Shown: positions 18,901-28,847 of the stretch, one piece after another
Layout of the letters: the number at the start of each line of letters is the position of its first letter
Position numbering within the stretch: position 1 is the stretch's first letter
Origin: Chloroflexota bacterium
GTDB taxonomy: Bacteria; Chloroflexota; Anaerolineae; Anaerolineales; Anaerolineaceae
Direction: 5' to 3'
DNA: 64,000 nt
NCBI GenBank assembly: GCA_012798455.1
Contig: JAAZNC010000049.1
Location: forward strand, 1-64,000
The notes under the pieces: model-generated
The model's input: only the letters and a program-made list of their open reading frames with translations
What the model was told of the DNA's origin: nothing
Databases searched by the model: none
Position numbers and translations under genes: made by a program

Positions 18901-20264
18901 ATTTTTTTGGTTCCCTTCATGATGCGATTTGCCAGGCGGTTGATGATCAATAGGAATAAGAATAACAACACGCCGGTGAAGAACAGAGCAGAGCGATGCG
19001 CGCCGGCAGCATAGTTGATCTCAACTGCAATGTTGCCGGTGAGGGTACGAGCAGTGGAAAAAATGATCGAGAGCGGATTGTCATTGACGGGGGTGGGAAT
19101 GGCGATGGAGTTCCCAATGACCATGATCAGTGCCATGGTCTCGCCAAGTGCTCTGCTGATTCCCAGGATGACAGCAGCAATGATACCGGAGTTGGCAGCC
19201 GGGATAACCACATCTTTGATGGTTTGCCAGTGGGTGGCACCCAGGGCATAAGAAGCTTCGCGGTAACTGGCAGGCACGGCACGAATGGCATCTTCGGTGA
19301 TATTGGTAATGGTGGGCAAGATCATAATGGAAAGGATAATGGAAGCATTCAAAATTCCGAAACCAGTGGTGTTCCCTTCGGCGGGGATCTGCCGGATGAG
19401 GGGTGCGATCACCACCATGCCAAATAACCCATAAACCACGGAAGGAATGCCTGAAAGCAGTTCAATGGCAGTTCGGAATATAGTGCGGAGGAAATCTGGG
19501 GCGATCTCTGCCAGTAAGATAGCAGTGCCGAATGATAGAGGAATGCCAATCAGGATAGCGCCGATGGTGCTGTAGATTGAACCGACAATCATGGGAACCA
19601 ACCCAAACTGGGCGATATCGTTGCTGATGATCGAACCGGGACGCCAGATAGTGCCGGTCAGTAGTTCTTCTAATCCTATGTCTTTTATGGCAAGTTGTGA
19701 TTCTTGTAGAGTGAATGCAAAAATAAAAATAACGATAAGGATGGAACTTAGTGCCGTAGACAGAAGAAAGTTTTTAATAGTGCGATCAAATAAATGCCGT
19801 TGTTGGGGAGTCTCGGAAAAATCTTCTTCCGCTTTGTATAGAAAATAGAGGAGGGCACTCGGAATAACACCAGAAAGAATTAGTTTGAATAAGAATTGCC
19901 CCAGATACTTGAGAATCTCAAAGATGGAGAGAACCTGTTTCCCAGCAAAAACCGCTGATGAGAACTTAAAAGTTTCATTTACTAGAATGATCAATAGAAT
20001 CAGAATCAATATGGAAATAAAACTGGTGCGTGCCCAATTTTGCAGTGTGTAAAACCCCCTGGAGAGCAGCAAGAATAAAAAACACAAGCCCCCCCCAGTT
20101 ATTAGTGAGGTTGATCCGTTGATTGGGAATTCGATCACCGCGAAGTAAGCTAATACTCCAGTAATCAAAGAAGATACTGCAATAACTGTAGATAAAAAAA
20201 TAAAGAAAAGAACCTTAAATGGTTTTTTTGAGACGGTACTGAAAGTATTTTTGAGCATGTCCAT
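18897..20264 (-). CDS. pstC: Phosphate ABC transporter permease PstC
   Basis: Second permease half of the phosphate importer. The EAA loop reads DAIRAVPASYREASYALGATHWQTI, followed by VVIPAANSGIIAA. At 455 residues it is longer than a typical PstC (about 300): the N-terminus adds several extra predicted membrane segments before the transport domain. I start it at the ATG at 20264, because the earlier ATGs (20318 and 20309) lie inside the hairpin at 20276-20319. A Shine-Dalgarno is weak at either site. Confidence 0.9.
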   Translation of the reverse strand: MDMLKNTFSTVSKKPFKVLFFIFLSTVIAVSSLITGVLAYFAVIEFPINGSTSLITGGGLCFLFLLLSRGFYTLQNWARTSFISILILILLIILVNETFKFSSAVFAGKQVLSIFEILKYLGQFLFKLILSGVIPSALLYFLYKAEEDFSETPQQRHLFDRTIKNFLLSTALSSILIVIFIFAFTLQESQLAIKDIGLEELLTGTIWRPGSIISNDIAQFGLVPMIVGSIYSTIGAILIGIPLSFGTAILLAEIAPDFLRTIFRTAIELLSGIPSVVYGLFGMVVIAPLIRQIPAEGNTTGFGILNASIILSIMILPTITNITEDAIRAVPASYREASYALGATHWQTIKDVVIPAANSGIIAAVILGISRALGETMALIMVIGNSIAIPTPVNDNPLSIIFSTARTLTGNIAVEINYAAGAHRSALFFTGVLLFLFLLIINRLANRIMKGTKKI

Positions 20265-20275
20265 AGTCTTTATCA

Positions 20276-20319
20276 CGCAAAAAAGAATGAAAATGGGGCG
20301 CACTTTCATGCACCCCATT
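20276..20319 (-). terminator. Attenuator hairpin between pstS and pstC
   Basis: An 11-bp hairpin (arms 20292-20302 and 20309-20319, six-base loop, one G-U pair) followed on the minus strand by TTCATTCTTTTTT. It looks like a partial terminator that would leave pstS mRNA in excess over the membrane components, as is common for binding-protein transporters. Confidence 0.7.
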
Positions 20320-20339
20320 ATTTTGGGTGATGCCGATAT

Positions 20340-21251
20340 TTACTTTACAGTAATGTAATCTTCGGCAACGAATTCCTGTCCAGCATCGGAGAGAATGTAG
20401 TCAATGAATGCCTTGGCTAAGCCATCGGCAGGACCATTGGTGAGTAGGTTCAGGGGGCGGAAAATACCATAGGAACCATTCTTCACGTTCTCAACGGTGG
20501 GAGCAACGTTGTCAATGGCGACACCTTTGACTGCATCACTCAGATAACCGAATGAGAGGTAGGCTATGGTGTTGGGAGTGGTGGAAACCACGGTGGAAAC
20601 CTGTCCATTGGATTGCTGCAAAATGGCACTTTCAGTAATTGGATCGGTGACGGATTCGCCATTGGCATCTTTGTAAGTCATGACCAGTTCTTCGAAAGCC
20701 GCACGGGTGCCGGAACCCTCTTCACGGGAGACAACCACGATAGCTGCATCAGGACCGCTAACTTCGGAGAAATTGGTGATGGTGCCAGAGAAAATTCCAC
20801 GGACCTGCTCGAGAGAAAGAGTGGGGATATCAAGTTCGGGATTGATAATGATAGCGATGCCGTCATAAGCAATTGTGTAGATATTCAAATTGGGGAAGGT
20901 CTCCATTTCACTGGATTTGATCTCGCGGGAGGCTGCACCAATATTTACAGTTCCTTCTCCGGCAGAGGTGACACCAACGCTTGAGCCACCACCCTGAATC
21001 TCGATGATGACATCAGGATTGCCTTCCATAAAAGCCTCAGCCAATGTTTCGGCAAGCGGCTGTACGGTTGTGGAACCGGCGATCTGCAATTGACCGGAAA
21101 GGGCTTCTGCTTCCGGGGCGATTACCTCTTCGGCGGGAGCGGCTACTGCTGCAGTAGGGGCAGCTGGTTCAGCTGCTGCGGTGCTGCAAGCACCTAAAAG
21201 CAGGGCACTTACGAGCATGACACTTAACAAACCAAAATACTTACGAGACAT
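20340..21251 (-). CDS. pstS: Phosphate-binding lipoprotein PstS
   Basis: Extracytoplasmic phosphate-binding component of the Pst importer, 303 residues. The signal peptide ends in the lipobox LLLGACS (Cys near 21), followed by an Ala/Pro/Glu-rich linker. Phosphate-binding loops are visible: AGSTTVQPLAE, GGGSSVGVTSAGEGTVNIG and EEGSGTRAAFEE. The strong Shine-Dalgarno AAGGAG precedes the ATG. It heads the pst operon behind a candidate Pho box. Confidence 0.96.
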   Translation of the reverse strand: MSRKYFGLLSVMLVSALLLGACSTAAAEPAAPTAAVAAPAEEVIAPEAEALSGQLQIAGSTTVQPLAETLAEAFMEGNPDVIIEIQGGGSSVGVTSAGEGTVNIGAASREIKSSEMETFPNLNIYTIAYDGIAIIINPELDIPTLSLEQVRGIFSGTITNFSEVSGPDAAIVVVSREEGSGTRAAFEELVMTYKDANGESVTDPITESAILQQSNGQVSTVVSTTPNTIAYLSFGYLSDAVKGVAIDNVAPTVENVKNGSYGIFRPLNLLTNGPADGLAKAFIDYILSDAGQEFVAEDYITVK

Positions 21252-21285
21252 TCTTTCTTTTCTCCTTGTTTAGTTGATGCCTTGA

Positions 21286-21341
21286 ATCATACATGGCAGC
21301 TTTTAACACCGAATGAGAGAAAGGTTAAGATTTGATTAAGG
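21286..21341 (-). promoter_or_regulatory. pstS promoter with candidate Pho box
   Basis: On the minus strand CTTAATCAAAT is followed by CTTAACCTTTC, two related units on an 11-base repeat (21330-21340 and 21319-21329), as expected for a PhoB-family dimer site. A -10 like TATGAT lies at 21286-21291, with no good -35, typical of activator-dependent promoters. The inner 15-mer TCTTAACCTTTCTCT recurs ahead of the flavodoxin gene. Confidence 0.55.
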
Positions 21342-21363
21342 ATTTTGTGAAAAGAATTTCTAT

Positions 21364-22743
21364 TTAGTGGGAAATGGGGATAGAGAAATAGAAAGTGCTA
21401 CCCTGATTGACCACGCTCTCTACCCATATCTTCCCTTGATGCGCCTGAACCAGATGTCGTGCAATGGAAAGCCCCAACCCCGTGCCACTTTTGGAACGGG
21501 AACGATCGGTCTTGTAGAAGCGTTCGAAGATGCGATCTATATCTTTTTGAGGAATGCCGATACCGGTATCCTGTACTGCGAAGACGATCGTACCGGCTTG
21601 TTGCACCGCTGACACATGGATATTGCCACCGGGGAGTGTGAATTTGATGGCATTGTGAATCAGGTTGATGAGCACCTGCTCCAAGCGAGCTTCATCGATC
21701 ATGATTGAAGGCAGTTTTTCAGAGCAATCCCAGGAAAAATGTAAACCGGCCCGTTCAGCCTGTACCTGCATGCGATTAGCAGCACTTTCCAGTAATGTAC
21801 ATGGATCGATAATTTTTTTCTGCAAAGGTACCAACCCAGATTCGATGCGTGACAGCTCGAGTAGTTCTTGTACCAACTGGGTCAGGTTATCGATCTCCTT
21901 CTCCATTTGTGCTAGAAAGCGCTGTTGGGCGGGTGGATCGTCCATGGCACCATCGCTCAATGTTTCTGTGATGAGTTTTAGAGAGGTGAGGGGAGTGCGC
22001 AGTTCATGCGATACATTGCTGACAAAGTCGCGCCGTACGACCTCGAGCTGGTGCAGGCGGGTGATATCCTGAAAAAGGAAAAGGATATTCCCTTCACTAT
22101 ATGGCTCGAGTGGGGTGGCAATACACTGTAAATAATTACGATTCATACTGGTCTCAAGTTGCATGATGAGCTGGATCTTTTTTTGCTGGCATTCCTGCCA
22201 TAATTCCTGCACCTTATAGTGGCGGATGGTCTCGACCAGGGTCTGCCCGCTGACTGCTCTTTCTGGAATGTTGAACATGCGTTTGGTAGCCTGATTTACG
22301 ATGCGTACAACGCCATGGCGATCGACGATGCAGATGCCGTCATTCAGATTCTCGAGAATGCTGGCAAGGTAGCGCTGTTGCGAGATCAGGTCGGCAATGA
22401 TTTCATCCGCTTGAGTTGCATTTTTTTTAGCAGTCGCAGCCAGAGCACCGATTTCATCTGGACGAAGTGCATATTTTTCAATCTTGAGCGAAGCTGAATC
22501 CTTTCCTGTCAAAAAGTGTCTGATATAACTGAGTGGTTTTTGTACCAACGCTTGAAAGACAAAGGCTAAAACACCTTCAAGAAAGAGAAGAATCAATAAA
22601 TGGGGATAATAGGTTAACATCACATCGGGCAGAGAGATATCTATCACCCCCAGCAGTGGCATGGAAAATAAAATGAGGATGGTTATAAGAAAAAATACTA
22701 AATAAAATTGCCAAAATAGGGAAAGCATGAACAACCTATCCAT
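21364..22743 (-). CDS. phoR: Phosphate sensor histidine kinase PhoR
   Basis: A 459-residue membrane sensor kinase. Two transmembrane segments occupy the first 70 residues with almost no extracytoplasmic loop, so it probably senses through PstSCAB-PhoU and not by binding a ligand outside. A HAMP-like linker, a PAS domain ([20 protein letters not shown]), the phosphoacceptor helix [16 protein letters not shown] and a HATPase domain ([24 protein letters not shown]) follow. It overlaps the phoB stop by eight bases and is read just before pstS. Confidence 0.93.
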   Translation of the reverse strand: MDRLFMLSLFWQFYLVFFLITILILFSMPLLGVIDISLPDVMLTYYPHLLILLFLEGVLAFVFQALVQKPLSYIRHFLTGKDSASLKIEKYALRPDEIGALAATAKKNATQADEIIADLISQQRYLASILENLNDGICIVDRHGVVRIVNQATKRMFNIPERAVSGQTLVETIRHYKVQELWQECQQKKIQLIMQLETSMNRNYLQCIATPLEPYSEGNILFLFQDITRLHQLEVVRRDFVSNVSHELRTPLTSLKLITETLSDGAMDDPPAQQRFLAQMEKEIDNLTQLVQELLELSRIESGLVPLQKKIIDPCTLLESAANRMQVQAERAGLHFSWDCSEKLPSIMIDEARLEQVLINLIHNAIKFTLPGGNIHVSAVQQAGTIVFAVQDTGIGIPQKDIDRIFERFYKTDRSRSKSGTGLGLSIARHLVQAHQGKIWVESVVNQGSTFYFSIPISH

Positions 22744-23437
22744 CGAAACGGTAACCCGCGCTACGCACCGTTACAATGCGGGTTGGTTCGGCAGGATTTT
22801 GTTCGATCTTCTCGCGCAGCCAGCGTACATGCACATCTACTGTGCGACTGTCTCCGAAGTAATCCCAGCCCCATACTTTTTCAAGAATCTGCTCACGACT
22901 GAGGACGCGTCCTTTATTCTCTGCAAAATAGATCAGCAACTCATATTCCTTGGGTTTGATTTCCACAATACTTTCATTGACTAGTACCTCCCGCCTTACC
23001 TGGTCGATAGTAAGATTGCCCAACATGAATCTTTTCTTCTGGTCATTGGGAGTTTCTTGGTTTTCTTGAATGATGCGGGCACGGCGCAGCAACGCCTTAA
23101 CACGGGCGATCAGTTCACGCATGCTGAAGGGTTTGGTGAGATAATCATCAGCTCCCACTTCGAGTCCAACCACCCGGTCGATCTCATCATCACGGGCAGT
23201 GAGCATCAAAATCGGAGTGGTCATATCTTTGCGGATGATGCGGCAGACCTCAAAACCATCTATCCCGGGCAACATGATATCCAACAGGATCAGGTCAGGT
23301 GGGTTGTTACGTGCGATCTCCACCGCGCTGTTGCCATCTGAAGCGGTTTCAACGCTGTAGCCCTGGTGTGTCAGGTTGTAAACCAGGGTTTCCTGGAGGG
23401 TGAGGTCATCTTCTACGATCAGAATCTTTTCTGCCAT
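22736..23437 (-). CDS. phoB: Phosphate response regulator PhoB/PhoP
   Basis: OmpR-type response regulator, 233 residues. The receiver domain has the acidic pocket (VEDD), the phosphoacceptor Asp in [14 protein letters not shown] and the KPF lysine; the C-terminal winged helix ends [13 protein letters not shown] ... [12 protein letters not shown]. It should bind the Pho boxes of the pst operon. Its ATG lies 32 bases inside the end of the glycosyltransferase gene, so at least part of its transcription comes from the polysaccharide operon. Confidence 0.93.
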   Translation of the reverse strand: MAEKILIVEDDLTLQETLVYNLTHQGYSVETASDGNSAVEIARNNPPDLILLDIMLPGIDGFEVCRIIRKDMTTPILMLTARDDEIDRVVGLEVGADDYLTKPFSMRELIARVKALLRRARIIQENQETPNDQKKRFMLGNLTIDQVRREVLVNESIVEIKPKEYELLIYFAENKGRVLSREQILEKVWGWDYFGDSRTVDVHVRWLREKIEQNPAEPTRIVTVRSAGYRFDG

Positions 23438-24638
23438 ATTTTTTCACTTTCTGAAAGACATCCATAAGCTGACGAGCAGTTTCCTGCCGATTGAAATGGC
23501 TTTCCACATATACTCTACCATTAAGTCCCATTGTATTACACTGGACAGGATCGTGGTAAAGAGTTCGGATGGCATCGGCAACCGCAGTCGGATCACCGGG
23601 TTGTGCAAAGATGCCGCATTGCGCCTGTTCCACCACCCGGCGGATGACCCCATCAATGACCAGGACAATAGCTTTGGCAGCTGCCATGTAATCAAATACC
23701 TTGTTGGGATAAGTGGTCTTGTACATTTCCACCGGTTTTAAAATTGCCACGCAACAATTGGCTGCCTGCATGACTTTTCCCATCTCTTTTTTTTCAACTG
23801 GTGGGAGGAAGGAAATATTGTGCAGCCCTTTTTGCTGTGCCAGTTGTATGAGCGCTGTTTTTTCCTTGCCGTCCCCAATGAAGATGAAATGGATGGCTTC
23901 GATGGATTGTAAAATTTGAGCGCTTTCGATCAAGAGCGGCAGATCGTTGGACATGCCATGTGCGCCGGTGTAAAAGACCAGGAATTTTCCTTCCAGATGA
24001 TGGGTGGAGCGGAACGCATCCCCATTACCTTCCAGCGGGAACATGCTGACATCTACCCCATTTGGTACCAGTACCACCTGTCGGGCACCGCGTTGACGGA
24101 CATGTTCGACATAGCCGGGGGAATTGACCACTACTGCATCTGCATGTCGATACAGGAACTTTTCAAGCCAGTGCGATAGGCGGATGATGACCCGGTTGTT
24201 CAACACACCCACTGCGATCGCGAAAGCCGGCCACAGGTCACGAACCTCAAAAACAAAGGGAACCCGTTTCAAGCGAGCTACCAGCCAGGCAGTCACGCCC
24301 TGAAAGATGGGAGGGGATGTGCCCCATACCACATCTACCCTGTGTACCTGTACTGCTCGAAAAAAGGAAGAAGCCATGAAAGAGAAAAAACTGATCAAGC
24401 GGTGGAAAAAACTGCGGTGCAGTGCCGAATACGTATACGTGCGGTAAATGGTGATCCCATTTTCATGCATGGTCTTTTTCTGTTCGCTAGTAGCTTTGCC
24501 GGTCAGGTAACTGATGGGGCTGGCGATGATGGTAACCTGGTGTCCCTGCTGTACCAACGCGCGCGCCAATTCATGATGACGGGTGCCGCCTGGTTCATCA
24601 ATGGCTGCGAAAGCCTGGTGAATGAGCAGAATATGCAT
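23406..24638 (-). CDS. Glycosyltransferase family 4 protein
   Basis: A 410-residue GT-B glycosyltransferase, GT4 (WbuB-like) type. The N-terminal domain begins [10 protein letters not shown], with the [19 protein letters not shown] loop; the C-terminal nucleotide-sugar domain includes [18 protein letters not shown] and [16 protein letters not shown]. It would act on the inner face of the membrane in building a cell-surface polysaccharide. It follows the heparinase-like gene by nine bases and overlaps phoB. Sugar specificity is not readable. Confidence 0.88.
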   Translation of the reverse strand: MHILLIHQAFAAIDEPGGTRHHELARALVQQGHQVTIIASPISYLTGKATSEQKKTMHENGITIYRTYTYSALHRSFFHRLISFFSFMASSFFRAVQVHRVDVVWGTSPPIFQGVTAWLVARLKRVPFVFEVRDLWPAFAIAVGVLNNRVIIRLSHWLEKFLYRHADAVVVNSPGYVEHVRQRGARQVVLVPNGVDVSMFPLEGNGDAFRSTHHLEGKFLVFYTGAHGMSNDLPLLIESAQILQSIEAIHFIFIGDGKEKTALIQLAQQKGLHNISFLPPVEKKEMGKVMQAANCCVAILKPVEMYKTTYPNKVFDYMAAAKAIVLVIDGVIRRVVEQAQCGIFAQPGDPTAVADAIRTLYHDPVQCNTMGLNGRVYVESHFNRQETARQLMDVFQKVKKYGRKDSDRRR

Positions 24639-24647
24639 ATCCCGATT

Positions 24648-26582
24648 TTACTCTGAACTTTCCGATAAGGATGTAAACTGCCATGAAGTGTGGATGGTGA
24701 GCGGCAATTTGGTCTCCATCACATATAGGATCGATAAAGCTGGTTGTTTCACTGCATAAGTGGAGGAGAACCATCCGTAATGGGTGACATCCAGATCGAT
24801 CTGACCTGCCAACCAGGTACCGGCACGAATGATACTACACTGAGCATCCCCTTTCATACTATTGCTAAACTTCAACCTGAAGGCAGGATCCTCAAAGCGG
24901 ATGCTATCGTCTGTGAGCGTGAAAGACAGATCGGGCAACAACCAGTGCAGGTAAATGCGGTGTGGTTGGGAAGTTTCGGATTGTAAGAGATCATTGATTT
25001 CCCAGTTAGCAGGCGGAATGCGCCGCAGAGTACGCTGGTGAATGATTCCCAGTTTACGGTATCCGTCATGATGAGCCGTGATGGAGAATGCATCGCTTGA
25101 AAGGATCTGCGCATTCGCCCAATCCAGCCACATGAAACGACTGGTGGGCAGCATTTGATCCAAGCCATCCACAGTGATGGTGTTATGCACGCGCGTGCTG
25201 CGCAAGGCGTTACACCAGGGCTCAGGAGCATTGTAAAGATAGGTTCCGGCATCCAACGCCAGATTTCGACCGGCATGCCAGATCTCCACATGCAGTTGAT
25301 CCGCGTGAGCGGGGCGGGAATGATACGATACTGCCCGCATGCTCGCCCAATCATGATCATCTCCCAATCTCAATGGACCACCAGAGCTTTGAGCGCCAGC
25401 AGGTTGCGGATGAATACCCAACCAGCATGATTTTTCATCCCACGCACCGGCAGGGAAGAGATCTTGCTGCAGGAATAATCTACCGGCAGCCTGCAAGGTG
25501 GAGCGATAGTCCAGGTGGTCAGCCTCGGTCAGCGGCAATACATTGGAGCCATCTTGATGCCCCAGGTTGGGGGAATGCCCTGAAATGAGGTCAAGCTGGT
25601 TATACAGGAAAGTGGTAGATGCTGCCAATTTTTTCTGAAGTGGACGGGAGAGTTCTTCACCCGCATTTCTGGCAAGCACTGTCAGCCATATAGCTTCATC
25701 CAGCATCAACCGCTGGTAATTGGCGCTGTGCTGGATATAGGTGCCATCTGCTTCGATCTGATCTTTGATAGCCTGACTGAAAGTCTTCCAGCCCAAACGT
25801 TTCCATTTGAGAGCGGATGGATGTCCTTTGAGCAGCAATCCGGCGCTGTATAGTCCCACCGCTTCGGAGATGAGATGGTTATTACGCTGAGAGTGTGCAT
25901 AGCATAGGGTGGGAAGGATGCGAGCAGCATTGAGCGCTACTGCCAGGCGGATGTTTTGCAGCAATTCTGCAGAAGACTCATGACCCTGCGAAAACATCTG
26001 ATGAGCAAAACACAGGGCAATGATACGCAGAGCCGCTTCTTGCCCGGAGGTCCAGTTGATACCCAGATAAGGAGGGTTCAACCGATCGAACTCAGCCAGA
26101 TAGTGCTGGAGGGTGATCTGGTAGCGCGGATTGTTGGTGATGTAATAGGCTCTGGCGAGGGTGAATGCCCAGGAAAAACGGGCGGGTTCCCACACCAATT
26201 TGATATCCTCGGGTGGATAGGCTTTAGCGCGCTCCAGGTCACTCCAATGCAGTAGAGGTGTATGGGGGGAAAGATCCAGTTGGGTAGGGTATCCGTCGAA
26301 CAGGGTAATATGACCTGCCAGCAGGGCATTTGCTGAATCTAAAAGTGCAGGTAGTGTTTTGGATGAGGAGAATTCCATTTCCTGTGTAGAAGGGAGCGGG
26401 AAGAGTGATTGACCCTGCATGGAAAGGCGCTGCTGCAAGTTTTCCAAATGCGGCGCACTGGTACGGGTTCTGAAAAAACCGGTGCGTAGCCCAAGCTGAT
26501 AAATAGCATACTGGCTGACGGCTTTGCAACCCAGGTGAGAGGTGGTGCTTAGTAATCTATGCAGCCGGGAGATTTTGCTCAT
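24648..26582 (-). CDS. Heparinase II/III family protein
   Basis: A 644-residue protein with an N-terminal (alpha/alpha) toroid and a C-terminal heparinase II/III beta-sandwich domain. Visible features are the toroid helices around RNNHLISEAVGLYSAGLLL, the catalytic His region HADQLHVEIWHAGRNLALDAGTYLYN and RSTRVHNTITVDG. There is no signal peptide, which matches the family members encoded inside polysaccharide biosynthesis loci and not the secreted lyases. It may trim or modify a uronic-acid-containing polymer. It is in one operon with the bi-domain dehydrogenase (nine bases upstream) and the glycosyltransferase. Confidence 0.87.
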   Translation of the reverse strand: MSKISRLHRLLSTTSHLGCKAVSQYAIYQLGLRTGFFRTRTSAPHLENLQQRLSMQGQSLFPLPSTQEMEFSSSKTLPALLDSANALLAGHITLFDGYPTQLDLSPHTPLLHWSDLERAKAYPPEDIKLVWEPARFSWAFTLARAYYITNNPRYQITLQHYLAEFDRLNPPYLGINWTSGQEAALRIIALCFAHQMFSQGHESSAELLQNIRLAVALNAARILPTLCYAHSQRNNHLISEAVGLYSAGLLLKGHPSALKWKRLGWKTFSQAIKDQIEADGTYIQHSANYQRLMLDEAIWLTVLARNAGEELSRPLQKKLAASTTFLYNQLDLISGHSPNLGHQDGSNVLPLTEADHLDYRSTLQAAGRLFLQQDLFPAGAWDEKSCWLGIHPQPAGAQSSGGPLRLGDDHDWASMRAVSYHSRPAHADQLHVEIWHAGRNLALDAGTYLYNAPEPWCNALRSTRVHNTITVDGLDQMLPTSRFMWLDWANAQILSSDAFSITAHHDGYRKLGIIHQRTLRRIPPANWEINDLLQSETSQPHRIYLHWLLPDLSFTLTDDSIRFEDPAFRLKFSNSMKGDAQCSIIRAGTWLAGQIDLDVTHYGWFSSTYAVKQPALSILYVMETKLPLTIHTSWQFTSLSESSE

Positions 26583-26591
26583 ATGCTTAGG

Positions 26592-28733
26592 TTAATTCAA
26601 TACGTTTTTTTGTGTTGCGGCTTGACCAGCCAGGATGGCAATACGGCTGACTGCCAGTATTTGATCGTAAGGAATAGGAGCTTTTCCTGTCGAGCGGATC
26701 GCATCCACGAAAGCAGCCCACGAGGCAACATGTCCCTTATCCTGACGGAATGGTGAATGGATTTTCTTTTTGTTGCCATTGGTGGTCATTGACAGGCTAC
26801 GGAAATCATCCAGCACTGCCACTTTGCCACCACAGAAAACCTCCACACGTTCCTTGGGGAAAGTTTTATCGCCGTTGGCAAGATAAGCGATGGACCCGAT
26901 GGACCCATCCGGAAATTCCAGGGTGAGTTGCATGTTATCCTGATGGTATTTCCCCTGATCCGGCAGAGCAAGAGCCTGTATGGTGCAGGGAGCTTGCCCA
27001 ACCAAAAAGGTCAGGTAATCGATAAAATGGCAGGCTTCCCCGATGATCCTGCCACCGCCCTGTGCCAGGTCGTGCAGCCAGTGGTTGGCGGGCAGGAAAC
27101 CGGCATTGACGGTGTAGTGAGCATACAATGCCTCGGAGTGATTGGAAAGAAAATCTTTCAAATGGACCGATAATGGCGCAAAACGGCGATTAAAACCGAC
27201 CATCAGCAGAGGTGTCTTAGGTTTGGAAAGCAAGGTTTCGATATCTGCCAGTTCTTGCACGGTGAGTGCCAGCGGTTTCTCACAATAAACATGCTTCCCA
27301 CTCTGTAAAGCTTGTAGGGTTAAAGCAGCATGGTCATCGTGGCGGGTCATAATCATGATACTATTGATCGATCTATCTTTGAGGAGCTCCTGTGCCGAAG
27401 AGGTGGCATAGCTAAAAGTGAATTTAGAAGCGGCATGCTGTGCATTGACACCATTGATCGAGGCAATCCCTATCAGGTTGGTAGCGGGATTCTTGCGCAT
27501 AGCCGGTAAAAATGTGGCTTTGGCATAATTACCAGCGCCGATCACACCTACATTTACTTTCTCTGCCAGCGCTATTGTGGGATTGACTGAGACGCGTAGT
27601 GTGGTTTTCTGTCTGGTTTGTGGATAGGTCAGCACCACTCCCAAATAGGGCTCAGCGGTCTTGCCAGTGATAAGTTCATAGGCTTGGGCAGCTTCCTTGA
27701 TTGAGAAACGGTGAGTGATCAAATCGTTCACCTGAAATTTTTCACTTTGCAGTAATGTGATGAATGCTTGCAGATTCCTGCCCTCCGTCCAACGTACATA
27801 ACCAAGCGGGTAATCGTACCCTTCTTCCTCATAAAGCGGATCATAACGACCGGGTCCGGAGGAGCGAGATACCTGAAAATGTAGCTCTTTTTCATAGTAG
27901 GGTTTGCGGGGAATGTTGAGTCCTACCACACCCAAAGAGATAATAAAGCCGCGGTCACGCGCAATCTCACCTGCTAGATGAACGGTATCATCACTACTGG
28001 TAGCAGCACAGATGAGGACCGCATCAAAACCGAAACCACTGGTGAGAGCAGAAGTTTTTTCCACGATCTGATCGCGAGCATAGGCTGCGATACCTGCTTT
28101 TTTTGCGAATTTCACGCGTTGAGGATTGTTATCGATGCCGGTGATCAGACAGCCATTGGCTGCCACCAAGCGGGCGGTCAATAACCCTAACAGACCCAAC
28201 CCTATTACTGCAACGCGCTCTCCTAACTGCAGGTGTGCCAGGCGAATGCCGTTCAAGGCAATGGCTCCTAAAGTAGCAAAGCAAGCAGATTCAAAAGAGA
28301 TATCATCAGGCAGATGTGCTAGTAGGTTTTGCGGGACGACTGCGTATTCCGCATGAACAGCATGATTACCACCAGCGCAAACCACGCGGTCACCCACTTT
28401 GAAATCCTGCAATCCTTCGCCCACTTCCACAATAGTGCCAGCAGAAGAATAACCAAGTGCCATGGGCTGGTCGAGGCGGTTGAAAGTAGCATCGAGGGTA
28501 GTGAGCACACCTTCTCGTTTTGCCTTGTCGAGTACCTGCTTAACCAGATCAGGGCGCGAAGATGCTTTTTGAACCAGATTCTTCTCAGCAAATTCCACCA
28601 AAGAGCGCTCGGTACCAGCCGAAACCAGGGATGTGACGGTTCTGACCAAAGCGGTTTTTGCCTTTACCTGGGGAGTAGGTACCTCTACCACCTTCGTTTC
28701 GCCACTGTTCATAAACTGTAAAACCTGTTTCAT
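26592..28733 (-). CDS. Bi-domain oxidoreductase (zinc-type alcohol dehydrogenase + Gfo/Idh/MocA)
   Basis: A 713-residue fusion. Residues 1-370 form an MDR/threonine-dehydrogenase-like module (SAGTERSLVEFAEKNLVQKA, VCAGGNHAVHAEYAVVP, and the NAD(P) loop VIGLGLLGLLTARL). From about 390 on is a Gfo/Idh/MocA oxidoreductase with VGVIGAGNYAKATFLPAM, CEKPLALT and GEACHFIDYL. This fusion is typical of loci making surface polysaccharides, next to heparinase-like and GT4 genes, as here. It is thought to oxidise or epimerise a sugar intermediate; the reaction is not established. ATG follows GAGGACCCC. Confidence 0.9.
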   Translation of the reverse strand: MKQVLQFMNSGETKVVEVPTPQVKAKTALVRTVTSLVSAGTERSLVEFAEKNLVQKASSRPDLVKQVLDKAKREGVLTTLDATFNRLDQPMALGYSSAGTIVEVGEGLQDFKVGDRVVCAGGNHAVHAEYAVVPQNLLAHLPDDISFESACFATLGAIALNGIRLAHLQLGERVAVIGLGLLGLLTARLVAANGCLITGIDNNPQRVKFAKKAGIAAYARDQIVEKTSALTSGFGFDAVLICAATSSDDTVHLAGEIARDRGFIISLGVVGLNIPRKPYYEKELHFQVSRSSGPGRYDPLYEEEGYDYPLGYVRWTEGRNLQAFITLLQSEKFQVNDLITHRFSIKEAAQAYELITGKTAEPYLGVVLTYPQTRQKTTLRVSVNPTIALAEKVNVGVIGAGNYAKATFLPAMRKNPATNLIGIASINGVNAQHAASKFTFSYATSSAQELLKDRSINSIMIMTRHDDHAALTLQALQSGKHVYCEKPLALTVQELADIETLLSKPKTPLLMVGFNRRFAPLSVHLKDFLSNHSEALYAHYTVNAGFLPANHWLHDLAQGGGRIIGEACHFIDYLTFLVGQAPCTIQALALPDQGKYHQDNMQLTLEFPDGSIGSIAYLANGDKTFPKERVEVFCGGKVAVLDDFRSLSMTTNGNKKKIHSPFRQDKGHVASWAAFVDAIRSTGKAPIPYDQILAVSRIAILAGQAATQKNVLN

Positions 28734-28764
28734 GGGGTCCTCTTCAACATTTATGGTTTAAGAA

Positions 28765-28770
28765 ATTATA
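28765..28770 (-). promoter_or_regulatory. Candidate -10 box of the polysaccharide operon
   Basis: Minus-strand TATAAT 31 bases ahead of the bi-domain oxidoreductase start; the upstream sequence is AT-rich with no clear -35. Confidence 0.35.
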
Positions 28771-28782
28771 ACTACTTCTAGC

Positions 28783-28831
28783 GAATAATAAAAAATAATA
28801 AAAAAGGAGCTGATTAGGAAAACAGCTCCTT
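28783..28831 (-). terminator. Terminator of the ECF sigma operon
   Basis: A 9-bp GC-containing hairpin (arms 28804-28812 and 28823-28831) followed on the minus strand by TTTTTTATTATTTTTTATT, just past the bactofilin-like gene. Confidence 0.92.
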
Positions 28832-28847
28832 CAAATTATCGCTTTCT

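Noticed and set aside
20265-20318. An earlier start for PstC
   Set aside because: The two ATGs at 20318 and 20309 lie within a strong terminator-like hairpin.
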